Notes: generated by a model from the letters alone, not told the origin. A DNA stretch of 64,000 bases from Burkholderia sp. PAMC 26561 (GCF_001557535.2 NZ_CP014306.1:248001-312000); one strand, 5' to 3'; numbered from the stretch's first letter, positions 19,386 through 29,110 are shown. A program made the numbers and translations.

Positions 19386-19767
19386 TGTTTTGATCCTTTC
19401 GTCAACGGTCGTTGAAAAGGTCGCGCCGGTAAATGCCCACGATCTCGTTGCAGACGTCGAAGACTCGCAAAGCATAAGCGAACGGTCATTCGGAAAACTG
19501 CAAACGGTGATACCCCGGAAGCGACGAGTGCTGTCGCGCGGTTCATAAACGAACCTGTTTTGTTTCTGCCGCTGTTTTTGAGAGACTACTATAAAGCGAA
19601 TACTTCGAAAACAAATATCCGCAACAATGTCCCCGTTCGCGATCCTGAAGCATTGCCAGCATACGAATCAATGAAGCGTTTTGTTTTAATAAGCGGTTTG
19701 TAAATACTTTAAATAAGACAATTTCATTTCCGCGCAGCCTGACAAATATGGCGGCTGACTGCACATC

Positions 19768-19783
19768 GTTTCAGTGGTGAAAC
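19768..19783. promoter_or_regulatory. palindrome, candidate activator-binding (enhancer) site
   Basis: GTTTCA (19768-19773) and TGAAAC (19778-19783) form a perfect 6-bp inverted repeat with a 4-bp spacer. Its centre is about 108 bp upstream of the start predicted from the sigma-54 promoter at 19859, the usual distance for a sigma-54 activator site. It lies in a 515-bp AT-rich gap (19386-19900) that has no gene. Confidence 0.4.
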
Positions 19784-19858
19784 ATTTTCTTCAGTTTTTG
19801 GAATCCTTTGTCGAACGCATTTTCGATGCAGTCCCATTAGACGGGCGAATGCGGCCGA

Positions 19859-19874
19859 TGGCACATGTCTCGCT
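19859..19874 (+). promoter_or_regulatory. sigma-54 (RpoN) promoter
   Basis: TGGCACATGTCTCGCT has a perfect -24 hexamer TGGCAC, the obligatory GG-N10-GC spacing and a -12 element TCGC with one mismatch to TTGC. Transcription would start near 19885, just before the GGAG ribosome binding site (19891-19894) and ATG at 19901. The flanking genes both encode sigma-54 activators. Confidence 0.65.
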
Positions 19875-19900
19875 ATTAAGGACAAACCTTGGAGACCGCC

Positions 19901-20446
19901 ATGGAAATTACCAGCAGCGCCGTCAGGTGCGGGAAAAACGCCATTCCGCAACGCTTTGCCGCGGTTGCGACCGCGTGGTTTGTACTGGGGAGTTCAGGCG
20001 GCAACGTTTGCGCGCAAGATGATTTTAATAAGAACCGTCTGATTATTCGCGCGTTTGAATCAGGGTTCGTACCTCTGGTGTCCGGATTTGAAACAAGTTT
20101 GGCACCGACTAATCCGCCAGCCATTTTTAAAGAACAATTTATAGGAAAGATTGATTGGGGCGAGGGGTCATCAGTAAGTCGCATTATTCAAGAACCGGCA
20201 ATGGCGCAGATTGATCCGGATCTCATTCATTCTGTACGGACGGCGTCATTTATGGCACAGGACGAAGGCGCGTTGGAAAAGGTGACCGTGACAGACGGGT
20301 GGACGCCTGTGCTGCCGCACACGCCAACCAGCGTCACGCTGTGGGACGAGATCGCGCCACCGGTGCCGGCCCGTGTTCCGGTCGATGCAACCCTGCACGC
20401 AACGCCCAACGACGTCGCGGACACGGAGGCACCCACACCCCAGTAG
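19901..20446 (+). CDS. exported protein of unknown function, probably sigma-54 controlled
   Basis: I do not recognise this 181-residue protein. An N-terminal signal-like segment (basic VRCGKNAIPQR, hydrophobic FAAVATAWFVLG, possible cleavage after VCA near residue 38) suggests export. The mature part has no known catalytic motif and ends in a Pro/Thr/Ala-rich tail (from about residue 145). Base composition at the 5' end is more AT-rich than in the neighbouring genes. The ATG at 19901 has GGAG 6 nt upstream; the TTG at 19889 overlaps that site and is rejected. It lies between two VpsR-like activators, directly behind a sigma-54 promoter. It is probably cotranscribed with the second activator 46 bp downstream. 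Confidence 0.65.
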   Translation: MEITSSAVRCGKNAIPQRFAAVATAWFVLGSSGGNVCAQDDFNKNRLIIRAFESGFVPLVSGFETSLAPTNPPAIFKEQFIGKIDWGEGSSVSRIIQEPAMAQIDPDLIHSVRTASFMAQDEGALEKVTVTDGWTPVLPHTPTSVTLWDEIAPPVPARVPVDATLHATPNDVADTEAPTPQ

Positions 20447-20492
20447 TCGAGTCAGGCATCCTTTCCGGCGTGGTGATCATGTCCAAGGCCCG

Positions 20493-22049
20493 ATGAACGG
20501 CGCCGTACATGCTCGCCATTCCGGCCGAGACAACGTTTTGCGCTCGCTCAGGAGGTCGTTCGTGCACGATCCTGCTCCCGTCTCCCCTGCCGCATCGGGA
20601 AACCGCCTGCGGGCTTCACGGCCGGCAAGAGTGGCGATACCAGCCATCGTGGCCGGTTTGCCCGATCTACCGGATGTGTCCAGCGTTACCGTCCCAGCCG
20701 TGCGCCACCTGCTTTACCTCGCGCAGACGCCGAACCAGGCGCTGGTCGGCTACCTGAAAGGCCGCGGCTGGAAAGTGTCGGCCGGTACGCTCGCGGCGAA
20801 CGCCGGCGTGCTGAAAAGCGGTGCGCCAGTCGCCGGGATTGTGGATTTGACCGGCTTTTCCGCGCGCGAACTCACCGCGCTCGAGCCCGCGCTGCGGCAT
20901 CAGCAGATCGGCTGGATCGCGCTGGCCGATGCCACCCTCCTCGCCGACCCGATCGTCTGTCACATGATCCGGCACTACTGCTTCGACTTCGTAAAGGGGC
21001 CGTTCGCGCCGGCGACCATCGGATATCTGGTCGATCATGCGTACGGCATGGTGAGTCTTGGCGACATCGACCTGATGGACGCGCCCGCTGCCTCAGGCGA
21101 TGAACAAATGGTCGGCACGTGCGAAGCCATGCAGGAACTCTTTCGCACCATCCGCAAGGTCGCCAACACGAACGCCAACGTGTTCATCTCCGGCGAATCG
21201 GGTACGGGCAAGGAGCTGACCGCCGTTGCCATCCACGAACGCTCGCCGCGCCGCAAGGGGCCATTCGTCGCGATCAATTGCGGCGCGATCGGCAATCACC
21301 TGATCCAGTCGGAACTCTTTGGCTACGAGCGCGGCGCCTTCACCGGCGCGCATCAGCGCAAGATCGGCCGTGTCGAACAAGCCGATGGCGGCACGCTTTT
21401 CCTCGATGAGATCGGCGACCTGCCGCTTGAGAACCAGGTCCATTTGCTGCGCTTCCTGCAGGAAGGAAAGATCGACCGGCTGGGCGGCCACGAGTCGGTT
21501 CCCGTAGACGTACGCGTGATTTCCGCGACGCATATCGACCTCGATGCAGCCCTGCGCGACGGCCGCTTCCGTACCGACCTGTTTCACCGGCTATGCGTGT
21601 TGCGCGTGGACGAACCGCCGCTGCGTTCACGCGGCAAGGACATCGAGATTCTCGCGCTGCACGTGCTGCACAAGTTCAAGAGCGACGGCAAACGCAAGAT
21701 TCGCGGCTTCGCGCCATCGGCAATAGAGGCCATGTACAGCTACGCCTGGACCGGCAACGTGCGCGAGATGATCAACCGCGTGCGGCGCGCGATCGTGATG
21801 GCCGAAAACAAGCTGATCACCGCCGATGACCTCGGCCTCGGCCACTGCACCGGCATGGAATCCACGACGCTCGCCGCCGCCCGCGACGCCGCCGAAAAAC
21901 GGGCAATCGAGCTGACGCTGCTGCGGCACCGGCACCGGCTGAACGAGGCGGCGGCCGAACTCGGGATATCGCGGGTGACGCTCTACAGGTTGATGGTGGC
22001 GCACGGTTTGCGCGCGCCGGCGGCGGTCAGCGAAAGCGCCGTCGGTTAG
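20493..22049 (+). CDS. VpsR-like sigma-54 enhancer-binding activator (copy 2)
   Basis: This is a paralogue of the divergent activator at 18009-19385. It has the same layout: an N-terminal VpsR-like receiver (about residues 65-190, with RHYCFDFVKGPF and HAYGMV), an AAA+ domain (GESGTGKE, GAFTGA, GGTLFLDEIGDLPL) and a Fis-like helix-turn-helix ending in AAELGISRVTLYRLMVAHG. I start it at the ATG at 20493 (518 aa). The first 60 residues are basic, low in complexity and absent from copy 1, so the true start may be a later GTG or ATG. It follows the exported-protein gene by 46 bp. An intact GAFTGA loop means sigma-54 activation is expected, unlike Vibrio VpsR, which as I recall acts with sigma-70. 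Confidence 0.88.
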   Translation: MNGAVHARHSGRDNVLRSLRRSFVHDPAPVSPAASGNRLRASRPARVAIPAIVAGLPDLPDVSSVTVPAVRHLLYLAQTPNQALVGYLKGRGWKVSAGTLAANAGVLKSGAPVAGIVDLTGFSARELTALEPALRHQQIGWIALADATLLADPIVCHMIRHYCFDFVKGPFAPATIGYLVDHAYGMVSLGDIDLMDAPAASGDEQMVGTCEAMQELFRTIRKVANTNANVFISGESGTGKELTAVAIHERSPRRKGPFVAINCGAIGNHLIQSELFGYERGAFTGAHQRKIGRVEQADGGTLFLDEIGDLPLENQVHLLRFLQEGKIDRLGGHESVPVDVRVISATHIDLDAALRDGRFRTDLFHRLCVLRVDEPPLRSRGKDIEILALHVLHKFKSDGKRKIRGFAPSAIEAMYSYAWTGNVREMINRVRRAIVMAENKLITADDLGLGHCTGMESTTLAAARDAAEKRAIELTLLRHRHRLNEAAAELGISRVTLYRLMVAHGLRAPAAVSESAVG

Positions 22050-22093
22050 AATCCAGGGCTTGATTTATCTCGAAAGCCTGACGGATCGACATC

Positions 22094-22594
22094 ATGACGA
22101 CGCTCACCCTGATCGTCGCCCGCGCGCGCAATGGCGTGATCGGACGCGACAACCAATTGCCCTGGCGCTTGCCGGAAGATCTGGCGTTCTTCAAACGCAC
22201 GACCATGGGCGCGCCGATCGTCATGGGCCGCAAGACGCACGAGTCCATCGGACGCGTGCTGCCGGGCCGGCGCAATATTGTGGTGACGCGCGATGCACAG
22301 CGTCGTTTCGATGGCTGCGACACGGTCCCGGGCCTGTGCGAGGCGCTGGAAGTCGCGGCGCGCGACGACACGAAGGAAGTGTTCCTGATCGGCGGCGCGG
22401 AGCTGTTCCGCAAAGGCTGGGCGCTCGCGAACAAACTCGTGCTCACGGAAATCGATGCGGATTTCGAAGGCGATATCTCGATCGATGCCCCCGATCCGGC
22501 CGTCTGGCAGGAGATCTCGCGCGAGACGCATCGCGCGGCCGCGCCGAACGACTTCAACTATTCGTTCGTGATCTACGAACGGCGGCCCGCATAA
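22094..22594 (+). CDS. folA: dihydrofolate reductase
   Basis: This 166-residue enzyme reduces dihydrofolate to tetrahydrofolate with NADPH and is the trimethoprim target. The N-terminal [28 protein letters not shown] stretch, [17 protein letters not shown] (cofactor and substrate loops) and FLIGGAELF (NADPH glycine loop) are all present. It follows the activator gene by 44 bp. A -10-like TTAGAAT (22046-22052) overlapping that gene's end may give it its own promoter, but read-through from the sigma-54 unit is possible. A strong terminator follows. Confidence 0.96.
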   Translation: MTTLTLIVARARNGVIGRDNQLPWRLPEDLAFFKRTTMGAPIVMGRKTHESIGRVLPGRRNIVVTRDAQRRFDGCDTVPGLCEALEVAARDDTKEVFLIGGAELFRKGWALANKLVLTEIDADFEGDISIDAPDPAVWQEISRETHRAAAPNDFNYSFVIYERRPA

Positions 22595-22597
22595 AAC

Positions 22598-22640
22598 GAA
22601 AGAGCCCGGAACGACGATGAAAACCGTTCCGGGCTCTTTC
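22598..22640. terminator. bidirectional terminator between folA and pmbA
   Basis: A perfect 16-bp stem (22598-22613 with 22625-22640, core AGAGCCCGGAACG) flanked by A-rich and T-containing ends lies between convergent genes. Confidence 0.85.
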
Positions 22641-22659
22641 GATGCAATCTGCAGAGCCT

Positions 22660-24030
22660 TTACTGCCCCGCGATCGTCATCTTCTCGATCAGCACCGAGC
22701 CGATTTCCTTGTTCCCGCGCACGACTGTATCCGCGCCGATTGCCTCGATGTGCCTGAACATTTCCTGCAACGTGCTCGCCACCGTGATTTCCTCGACCGG
22801 ATACTGGATCTTGCCGTTCTCCACCCAGAATCCCGACGCACCGCGCGAATAGTCGCCCGTCACGTAGTTCACGCCCTGCCCCATCAACTCGGTCAGCAAC
22901 AACCCGGTGCCGAGCTTCTTGAGCATTGCTTCGAAGTCATCGCCGGGTTGGGTCAGCGAACTGCGCAGCGACAGGTTGTGCGAACCGCCGGCGTTGCCTG
23001 TCGTCTTCATGCCGAGCTTGCGCGCTGAGTACGTCGACAGGAAATATCCCTGCACCACGCCGTCCTCGACCACATTGCGGCGGTGCGTGCGCACGCCTTC
23101 TTCGTCGAACGGTGCGCTGCCCATGCCGCCCTTTACGTGCGGATCTTCGACCACCTGGACGTGCGGCGCGAAAACGGGTTTGCCGAGGCTATCGACCAGG
23201 AACGTTGTCTTCCGGTACAACGCCCCGCCGCTCACCGCCTGCACGAACGCGCCCAGGATGCCCGCCGCCAGCGGCGCTTCGAACATCACGCGGCATTTGC
23301 GTGTGTCGAGGCTGCGCGCGCCCAGTCGCGCCAGCGCACGATGCGCCGCGTACCGGCCAATCGCTTCCGGGTCGGCCAGATCGGCCGCATTTCTCTTCGA
23401 GGTGTACCAATCGTCGCGCTGCATGTCGCGCCCCGATCCCGCGATAGGCGCGCACGCCACGTAATGCCGCGAGAACGGATAACCACCCATGAACCCGCGC
23501 GATGTTGCCAGCACGAATTGCGAATGTTGCGCCGAGACGCTCGCGCCTTCCGAATTCTGAATGCGTTTGTCGACGGCGAACGCTGCGTCTTCCGCGCGGC
23601 GCGCAAGGTCTGCCGCTTCTTCGGCGTTGATATCCCACGGGTGATAGAGATCGAGGTCCTGCGGCGCCATTTCGAGCAATTCCGCTTCGGCGAGGCCGGC
23701 GGCACTGTCTTCGGCCGTGAAGCGCGCGATGTTGTACGCAGCGGCCACCGTGTCCTTCAACGCGGCGCGCGAGAAGTCCGAGGTGCTCGCATTCCCCCGC
23801 TTCTTGCCGATGAACACCGTCACACCCACCATCTTGTCGCGATTGTGTTCGATGGTTTCGACTTCGCCACGACGCACGCTGACCGAAAGGCCATCGCCTT
23901 CCGAGATTTCCGTAGCGGCATCGGTCCCGCCGAGTTCCTTCGCGTGCCGCAGGATGTCGGACGCAATTTCTTTCAGCTCGTCCTGGGTGTGCGGGAAAAA
24001 GCGTTGCCTCACGTCCATGTCTGCTGCCAT
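22660..24030 (-). CDS. pmbA: metalloprotease PmbA/TldE
   Basis: This 456-residue protein is the PmbA (TldE) subunit of the TldD/TldE protease, which matures modified peptides such as microcin B17 and degrades unstructured peptides with TldD. Family features are SEGDGLSVSVRRGEVETIEHNRDK near the N-terminus, the GNAGGSHNLSL segment and the C-terminal GDYSRGASGFWVENGKIQYPVEEIT block. The start at 24030 matches family N-termini; about 78 upstream open codons are not supported. tldD is not in this window. It is divergent from darP. Confidence 0.95.
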   Translation of the reverse strand: MAADMDVRQRFFPHTQDELKEIASDILRHAKELGGTDAATEISEGDGLSVSVRRGEVETIEHNRDKMVGVTVFIGKKRGNASTSDFSRAALKDTVAAAYNIARFTAEDSAAGLAEAELLEMAPQDLDLYHPWDINAEEAADLARRAEDAAFAVDKRIQNSEGASVSAQHSQFVLATSRGFMGGYPFSRHYVACAPIAGSGRDMQRDDWYTSKRNAADLADPEAIGRYAAHRALARLGARSLDTRKCRVMFEAPLAAGILGAFVQAVSGGALYRKTTFLVDSLGKPVFAPHVQVVEDPHVKGGMGSAPFDEEGVRTHRRNVVEDGVVQGYFLSTYSARKLGMKTTGNAGGSHNLSLRSSLTQPGDDFEAMLKKLGTGLLLTELMGQGVNYVTGDYSRGASGFWVENGKIQYPVEEITVASTLQEMFRHIEAIGADTVVRGNKEIGSVLIEKMTIAGQ

Positions 24031-24217
24031 TTTTGTCTGCCTGTGGATGCTCGAGTTGCAGAAGGGTTCAGAACGGTCGCGCCGGAATTCAGTGGCGCAG
24101 CGCTCGCCATGACCGCTTCCGTGTATCGCAAGATCATAGCAAGTCCAGGGGTGTTTGGTTTCGTTCGTCCATGCCGCGAGGCGCCAGCGGGCCCCTGCGA
24201 ACAAGTACAATATCGCG

Positions 24218-24865
24218 ATGAACCGTAAAACCCGCACGCAACCCATAAATCCGGCCGTTGCCACCGAACAGGATGGCAGCGAGCACGGCTACGACCGCCC
24301 GAGCAAATCGCAGCTCAAACGCGACATGCTCGCGCTGCAGGTGCTCGGCGTGGCGCTGATCGAGCTTCCCAAAGATGCGCTCAAACGCATGCCCATGCCG
24401 GAAAAGCTCGACGACGCCGTCCGCGACGCCCGCAAGATCACCGATCACGAAGGCAAGCGCCGCCAGGTGCAATACGTCGGCCGCGTGATGCGCTCCCTGA
24501 CCGACGAGGAAACAGCGGCGCTGCGCACGGCGCTCGACACGTATCGCGGTGTCAATCGCGCTGAAACCGCCAAGCTGCACTGGATCGAACATACGCGCGA
24601 AAAACTCCTCGCCGACGACGCCGCCCTTACCGTATTCATCCGCAAGCATCCGGGTGTCGATCCGCAGGAAGGCCGCACGCTGATCCGCAATGCCCGCAAG
24701 GAACGCGAGCAGAGCAAGCCGCCGCGCTACTTCCGTGAGTTGTTCCAGTGGATCAAGACCGCTGCGGGCGTGGACGAAGAAGACGACGAAAGCGCAATCG
24801 AAGCCGAAGACGGTGACGACGTTGAATTCCCGCAACGAGATGACGACGATGGCTACAAAGCGTAA
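24218..24865 (+). CDS. darP: ribosome-associated protein DarP/YjgA (DUF615)
   Basis: This 215-residue DUF615 protein associates with 50S assembly intermediates and helps ribosome maturation. It is recognised by [40 protein letters not shown] and YVGRVMR, with the C-terminal AREKLLADD and [10 protein letters not shown] helices. An acidic tail after about residue 180 ([16 protein letters not shown]) is typical of Burkholderiales versions. The ATG at 24218 is chosen over an upstream in-frame start inside the divergent promoter region. It overlaps the mog start by 17 bp, implying translational coupling. Confidence 0.93.
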   Translation: MNRKTRTQPINPAVATEQDGSEHGYDRPSKSQLKRDMLALQVLGVALIELPKDALKRMPMPEKLDDAVRDARKITDHEGKRRQVQYVGRVMRSLTDEETAALRTALDTYRGVNRAETAKLHWIEHTREKLLADDAALTVFIRKHPGVDPQEGRTLIRNARKEREQSKPPRYFRELFQWIKTAAGVDEEDDESAIEAEDGDDVEFPQRDDDDGYKA

Positions 24866-25469
24866 TCATCCGGACGAATTGCTGATCGGGCTGGTCTCGA
24901 TCAGCGATCGCGCTTCGGACGGCGTGTACGAGGACAAAGGCATTCCGTCGCTGAAGGAATGGCTCGCGAGCGCGCTGAATTCACCCTGGCGCGCCGAAAC
25001 CCGCCTGATTCATGACGACACGGCCACCATCTCGGCCACACTCCTGGAACTCGTCGATGAAACCGGCTGCGATCTCATCCTGACCACGGGCGGCACAGGC
25101 CCGTCGCGCCGCGATGTGACGCCGGAAGCCACGCTTGCGGTCGCCACCAAGCCGATGCCCGGCTTCGGCGAGCAAATGCGCCAGATCAGCCTGAACTTCG
25201 TGCCTACCGCCATTCTTTCGCGCCAGGTGGCCGTGATTCGTGAAACGGCGGATCACGCGGCGCTGATCGTGAATTTGCCGGGCCAGCCAAAATCCATCCG
25301 CGAAACGCTGGAAGGACTGCGCGACGCTGACGGCAAAACGAAAGTGCCCGGCATCTTCGCGGCGATCCCGTATTGCATCGATCTGATCGGCGGACCTTAT
25401 ATTGAAACGCGGCCGGAAGTGATCGCCTCGTTCCGGCCAAAAAGCGCGCTCAGGCCGTCAAAGACCTGA
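24849..25469 (+). CDS. mog: molybdopterin adenylyltransferase
   Basis: This 206-residue MogA-type enzyme adenylates molybdopterin before molybdate insertion in cofactor synthesis. [44 protein letters not shown] and the [17 protein letters not shown] segment are the characteristic substrate-binding blocks. The ATG at 24849 is used; an ATG at 24840 is also possible. The gene starts inside the end of darP. It converges on orn with a 34-bp gap containing a weak AACGCTG/CAGCGTT hairpin. Confidence 0.94.
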   Translation: MATKRNHPDELLIGLVSISDRASDGVYEDKGIPSLKEWLASALNSPWRAETRLIHDDTATISATLLELVDETGCDLILTTGGTGPSRRDVTPEATLAVATKPMPGFGEQMRQISLNFVPTAILSRQVAVIRETADHAALIVNLPGQPKSIRETLEGLRDADGKTKVPGIFAAIPYCIDLIGGPYIETRPEVIASFRPKSALRPSKT

Positions 25470-25503
25470 ACGCTGCCACGTTCCTTCAGCGTTGCTTCAT
25501 CTT

Positions 25504-26127
25504 TCAAGCGGCCGCGCCTGCTGCGCCGGTCGCCGACGGGATCAGGAAATGCTCGCGGTAGTACTTGAGTTCGTCGATGGACTCGTGAATGTCGGCAAGC
25601 GCCGTGTGCATGGCGCGCTTCTGGAAACCCTTATAGATGGCCGGTTGCCAGCGGCGGCACAATTCCTTGAGCGTGCTGACATCGAGGTTGCGGTAATGGA
25701 AGAACGTTTCGAGTTCCGGCATCCACCGCGCCATGAAACGCCGGTCCTGACAGATGGAGTTGCCGCACATGGGCGACTTGCCCGGCGGCACATATTGACC
25801 GAGGAATTCGCGGATTTGCCGCGTGGCTTCGGCCTCATCCACCGTCGAAGCCCGCACCCGTTCAGTCAGCCCCGAGCGGCCATGCGTGTTGCGGTTCCAC
25901 TCGTCCATCTTGCCAAGCGCCGTTTCGTCCTGATGGATGGCGAGGACCGGCCCTTCAACGAGTTTATCGAGCGTCGAATTCGTCACGACCACCGCAATTT
26001 CGATGATCCGGTCGTTATCGGGTTCGAGACCCGTCATTTCCATGTCGAGCCAGACAAGGTTCATGTCGCTGCGAACGAGGTCTGACGGGCTAGCGGAAGT
26101 AGAGGAATCGAGCACGGAATCGGCCAT
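25504..26127 (-). CDS. orn: oligoribonuclease
   Basis: This 207-residue DEDDh exonuclease degrades 2-5 nt RNAs and pGpG, so it also completes c-di-GMP turnover. Exo I is [22 protein letters not shown], Exo II is [12 protein letters not shown], and Exo III is [18 protein letters not shown], giving D, E, D, H and D. There is an N-terminal extension of about 20 residues ([15 protein letters not shown]) before the core; the internal MNLVWLD could be the true start. It is divergent from the M48 protease gene. Confidence 0.95.
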   Translation of the reverse strand: MADSVLDSSTSASPSDLVRSDMNLVWLDMEMTGLEPDNDRIIEIAVVVTNSTLDKLVEGPVLAIHQDETALGKMDEWNRNTHGRSGLTERVRASTVDEAEATRQIREFLGQYVPPGKSPMCGNSICQDRRFMARWMPELETFFHYRNLDVSTLKELCRRWQPAIYKGFQKRAMHTALADIHESIDELKYYREHFLIPSATGAAGAAA

Positions 26128-26274
26128 AGGAGGGCAACCTGAATGGGTTTGACGCCTGGAACGGCGCGCAGGTGATTTGCAGGACCCGGCCGTTCGGCTG
26201 ACGCGCAACAAGCCATGCGCGCGGTGACGGCCAAGAACCTATAATTCTCGCATAATTTAATCGGGTTTCCGCTG

Positions 26275-27543
26275 ATGTCCAATTTCAATCTCGCGTTCTC
26301 GGTCGTGTTTGTCGTGGCGCTGGTCGGCATGGTAGGCACGAAGCTGTGGCTCGCTTCGCGCCAGATCCGGCACGTCGCGGCGCATCGCAAGCATGTGCCG
26401 TCGCAGTTTCTTCAAACCATTCCGCTCGCCGCCCACCAGCGCGCGGCCGACTACACCGTCGAGCGCACGCGCCTGACCATGGTCGAGGTCGTGGTGAGCG
26501 CCGCTTTGCTGATTGCGCTGACGCTGCTCGGCGGCATCCAGCAGATCGATCTTGCCGTAACCGACTGGCTCGGCCGTGGGTACGTCGGGCAGATGGCGCT
26601 GGTCGCTATCGTGGTGGCGATCACGAGCGTGGTCGACCTGCCGTTCGATTACATCCGCCATTTTGTGATCGAAGAGAAATTCGGTTTCAACCGGATGACG
26701 AAGAAGCTCTTTTTCCTCGATCTGATCAAGGGCGTGGTGCTGGGCGCGGCTGTCGGCTTGCCGGTGCTGTTCGTGACCTTGTGGCTGATGAACCAGGCTG
26801 GCGCGTTGTGGTGGCTCTGGGCGTGGGTGCTGCTCGTTGCGTTCCAGATGCTCGTGCTGATCCTGTATCCCACGTTCATCGCGCCGCTTTTCAACAAGTT
26901 CGAGCCGCTGAAAGATGAAGCGTTGCGCGCGCGGATTGAAAACCTGATGTCGCGTACGGGCTTCGCCGCGAAGGGCTTGTTCGTGATGGACGGAAGCCGC
27001 CGTTCGGCGCACGGCAACGCGTACTTCACGGGTTTCGGTGCGGCGAAACGGATCGTTTTCTTCGATACCCTCCTCGCCCGGCTTTCCGGCAGCGAGATAG
27101 AAGCGGTCCTCGCGCACGAACTCGGGCACTTCAAGCGCCGCCACGTGATCAAGCGCCTGGTCGTCACGTTCGCGCTCAGCCTCGTGATGCTTGCGCTGCT
27201 CGGATGGCTTGCGCAATGCGTATGGTTTTATGAAGGGCTGGGCGTGCGGCCATCGCTGATTGGCAACAACAACGGCCTGGCGCTCGTGCTGTTCATGCTG
27301 GCGCTGCCTGTCTTCATGTTCTTCGTGACGCCGCTCGGCAGTCTCAGCTCACGCAAGCACGAATTCGAAGCCGATGCCTTCGCCGCGAGCCAGACCGACC
27401 CGCGCGACCTCGTCAACGCGCTCGTGAAGCTGTACGAGGACAACGCGTCCACGCTCACGCCGGACCCTATCTACACCGCGTTTTACGCATCGCATCCGCC
27501 AGCATCGCAGCGCATCGAGCGCCTGATGCAATTCGCCGCATGA
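26275..27543 (+). CDS. M48 family membrane zinc metalloprotease (Ste24/HtpX-like)
   Basis: This 422-residue inner-membrane protease has several transmembrane helices around a zinc site. The catalytic motif is [12 protein letters not shown] (HExxH near residue 282), and the third ligand is probably the Glu in [12 protein letters not shown]. The arrangement matches CAAX-prenyl protease 1 (Ste24) type proteins, which in bacteria probably act in membrane-protein quality control; substrates are unknown. Upstream TATAATTC (around 26240) looks like a promoter -10. Its last codons overlap the rsgA start by 4 bp (ATGA), implying coupling. Confidence 0.93.
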   Translation: MSNFNLAFSVVFVVALVGMVGTKLWLASRQIRHVAAHRKHVPSQFLQTIPLAAHQRAADYTVERTRLTMVEVVVSAALLIALTLLGGIQQIDLAVTDWLGRGYVGQMALVAIVVAITSVVDLPFDYIRHFVIEEKFGFNRMTKKLFFLDLIKGVVLGAAVGLPVLFVTLWLMNQAGALWWLWAWVLLVAFQMLVLILYPTFIAPLFNKFEPLKDEALRARIENLMSRTGFAAKGLFVMDGSRRSAHGNAYFTGFGAAKRIVFFDTLLARLSGSEIEAVLAHELGHFKRRHVIKRLVVTFALSLVMLALLGWLAQCVWFYEGLGVRPSLIGNNNGLALVLFMLALPVFMFFVTPLGSLSSRKHEFEADAFAASQTDPRDLVNALVKLYEDNASTLTPDPIYTAFYASHPPASQRIERLMQFAA

Positions 27544-28466
27544 GGCCGCGCGACGCGAAGAAACCGGCGAACGCGCGCATTGAAGGAAGGGTCATTGCCG
27601 CTCACGGGCGGCATTACCTCGTAGCTCCCGCTGACGGCAGCGCCATGCTGCAATGTTTCCCGCGCGGCAAACGCAGCGAGATCGCGGTGGGCGACGTGGT
27701 GCAGTACGAACAGTCATCGGCGGATCAGGGTGTGATTGTCGAGATTGGCGAGCGAAGAAACCTGCTCTACCGGTCCGACCAGTTCAAATCAAAGCTCTTT
27801 GCGGCCAACCTCGATCAATTGATGATCGTGCTGGGTACCGAACCGCACTTCAGCGAGGACTTGCTCGGGCGCGCGTTGATTGCGGCGGAGGCGCACGGCC
27901 TCGAGCCGCTGATCGTGCTGAACAAGATCGATATGGAAGGGCCGCTCGCGGTTGCGCGCAGGCGCCTGGCGCTGTATCGGGAGCTTGGGTACACGGTCGT
28001 GGAGTTATCGGCGAAAGCGGCTCCCCAGCACGTCCACGATGAACTCGATGCCCGCCTCGCCGACCGGTCGACGCTGCTGCTCGGACAGTCGGGCATGGGC
28101 AAGTCGACGCTCGTGAACATTTTGATTCCGAATGCCGAGGTGGCGACGCGGGAAATATCGAAGGCGTTGAACAGCGGCCGGCACACGACCACGTTCACCC
28201 GGTTGTACCCGTTGCCGGGCGGCGGGTCCTTGATCGATTCGCCGGGCTTCCAGGAATTCGGATTGCATCATCTCTCAGAGGGACAACTGGAGCGAGCGTT
28301 CGCGGACTTCCGGCCGTTCCTGGGCAAGTGTCGCTTCTACAACTGCCGGCATCTGCACGAACCGGGTTGCGCGATTCTGGAAGCAATGGCGGAAGGCAAG
28401 ATTCGCCCGGCGCGGCATCAGTTGTATGCGCAGTTGGTGCACGAGGCCAGCCAAATTGTCCGATAA
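27540..28466 (+). CDS. rsgA: ribosome small-subunit GTPase RsgA
   Basis: This 308-residue circularly permuted GTPase releases late maturation factors from the 30S subunit. An N-terminal OB fold (about residues 14-75) is followed by NKID (G4, VLNKIDMEG), then [15 protein letters not shown] (G1), GRHTTTF (G2) and [11 protein letters not shown] (G3), the expected permuted order. A C-terminal zinc site is formed by [14 protein letters not shown]. The start overlaps the protease stop (ATGA). The next gene follows by 9 bp, so the three probably form one transcript. Confidence 0.96.
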   Translation: MRPRDAKKPANARIEGRVIAAHGRHYLVAPADGSAMLQCFPRGKRSEIAVGDVVQYEQSSADQGVIVEIGERRNLLYRSDQFKSKLFAANLDQLMIVLGTEPHFSEDLLGRALIAAEAHGLEPLIVLNKIDMEGPLAVARRRLALYRELGYTVVELSAKAAPQHVHDELDARLADRSTLLLGQSGMGKSTLVNILIPNAEVATREISKALNSGRHTTTFTRLYPLPGGGSLIDSPGFQEFGLHHLSEGQLERAFADFRPFLGKCRFYNCRHLHEPGCAILEAMAEGKIRPARHQLYAQLVHEASQIVR

Positions 28467-28475
28467 CCCCATCGC

Positions 28476-28802
28476 ATGAAAAAATTGACGCGGGCTCCGA
28501 ACCTGATCACGGCGCATCACTGGATGAATGTGCTGTCGACGGCGGGCATTGCGTGCGAGTTGCACAACCGTTATTTGAGTGGTGCGATGGGTGAGATTCC
28601 GGCGGAGCAATGTGCGCCGGAGATCTGGATACCGGATGACCGCGACGAAGCGTTGGCGACCGAAATATTGAACCGTGCGAGAAACGGCCCGGCATCGAAC
28701 GCAAAGGCGTGGCGATGCCAGCAATGCGGTGAGATGCTGGAAGCACAATTCACGGTGTGCTGGCAATGCGGAACGGCGAGAGACCCGTTGCACGACGAAT
28801 AA
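28476..28802 (+). CDS. DUF2007 protein with C-terminal zinc ribbon
   Basis: This 108-residue protein has an N-terminal DUF2007 domain (about residues 1-70, a PII-like fold annotated as putative signal transducing). It includes MNVLSTAGIACELHNRYL and PEIWIPDDRDEALATEIL. A rubredoxin-like ribbon CQQCGEML-x8-CWQCG lies near the C-terminus. No partner is established for this family. It lies 9 bp after rsgA and ends the transcript before a repeat-rich gap. Confidence 0.85.
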   Translation: MKKLTRAPNLITAHHWMNVLSTAGIACELHNRYLSGAMGEIPAEQCAPEIWIPDDRDEALATEILNRARNGPASNAKAWRCQQCGEMLEAQFTVCWQCGTARDPLHDE

Positions 28803-28832
28803 AAACAGGAACGTGGGGCCAGCGAGACCAAG

Positions 28833-28866
28833 CAGGCGGTACGACCTGGCAGGCGGTACGGCCTGA
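28833..28866. repeat. 17-bp imperfect tandem repeat
   Basis: CAGGCGGTACGACCTGG (28833-28849) is followed directly by CAGGCGGTACGGCCTGA (28850-28866), two mismatches. It belongs to a 340-bp noncoding gap (28803-29142) that also has a GGTGGCA/TGCCACC hairpin at 28937-28956. Confidence 0.75.
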
Positions 28867-28980
28867 TAAGCGAAGCGTGTGAAGTAAAATTGAAAGGCGA
28901 GAAGGTTCTTTTCAACGGCGGTGGATAATTGTGGGCGGTGGCAGATGCGTGCCACCAGCGAGGCTGTGCGCTGCGGGTAA

Positions 28981-29110
28981 TTTAGTGGTTGTGGTGTGAA
29001 GGCGTTTTCTTTGCTTCGTTTCTTTTTCGCCGTTTGGAAAAAGAAATGAAGTGCCGCCCCGCACAGGGGCAACGCTAATAGACCGAAGCGATCAAGTTCC
29101 CAGACAGCGA
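28981..29110. repeat. Burkholderia-type dispersed intergenic repeat
   Basis: TTTCTTTTTC (29019-29028) and GAAAAAGAAA (29037-29046) form a 10-bp stem, extended imperfectly to 29014-29051. GTGCCGCCCCGCACAGGGGC and GCTAATAGACCGAAGCG follow. I recall very similar stretches in many intergenic regions of Burkholderiaceae genomes, so I call it a REP-like element. That recognition is from memory; no second copy was found in the window. Confidence 0.5.

Noticed and set aside
19621..19634. Possible minus-strand sigma-54 promoter for activator copy 1
   Set aside because: It has GG-N10-GC spacing and TTGC, but lacks the CAC part of the -24 box and would leave a leader of about 225 nt; too weak to call.
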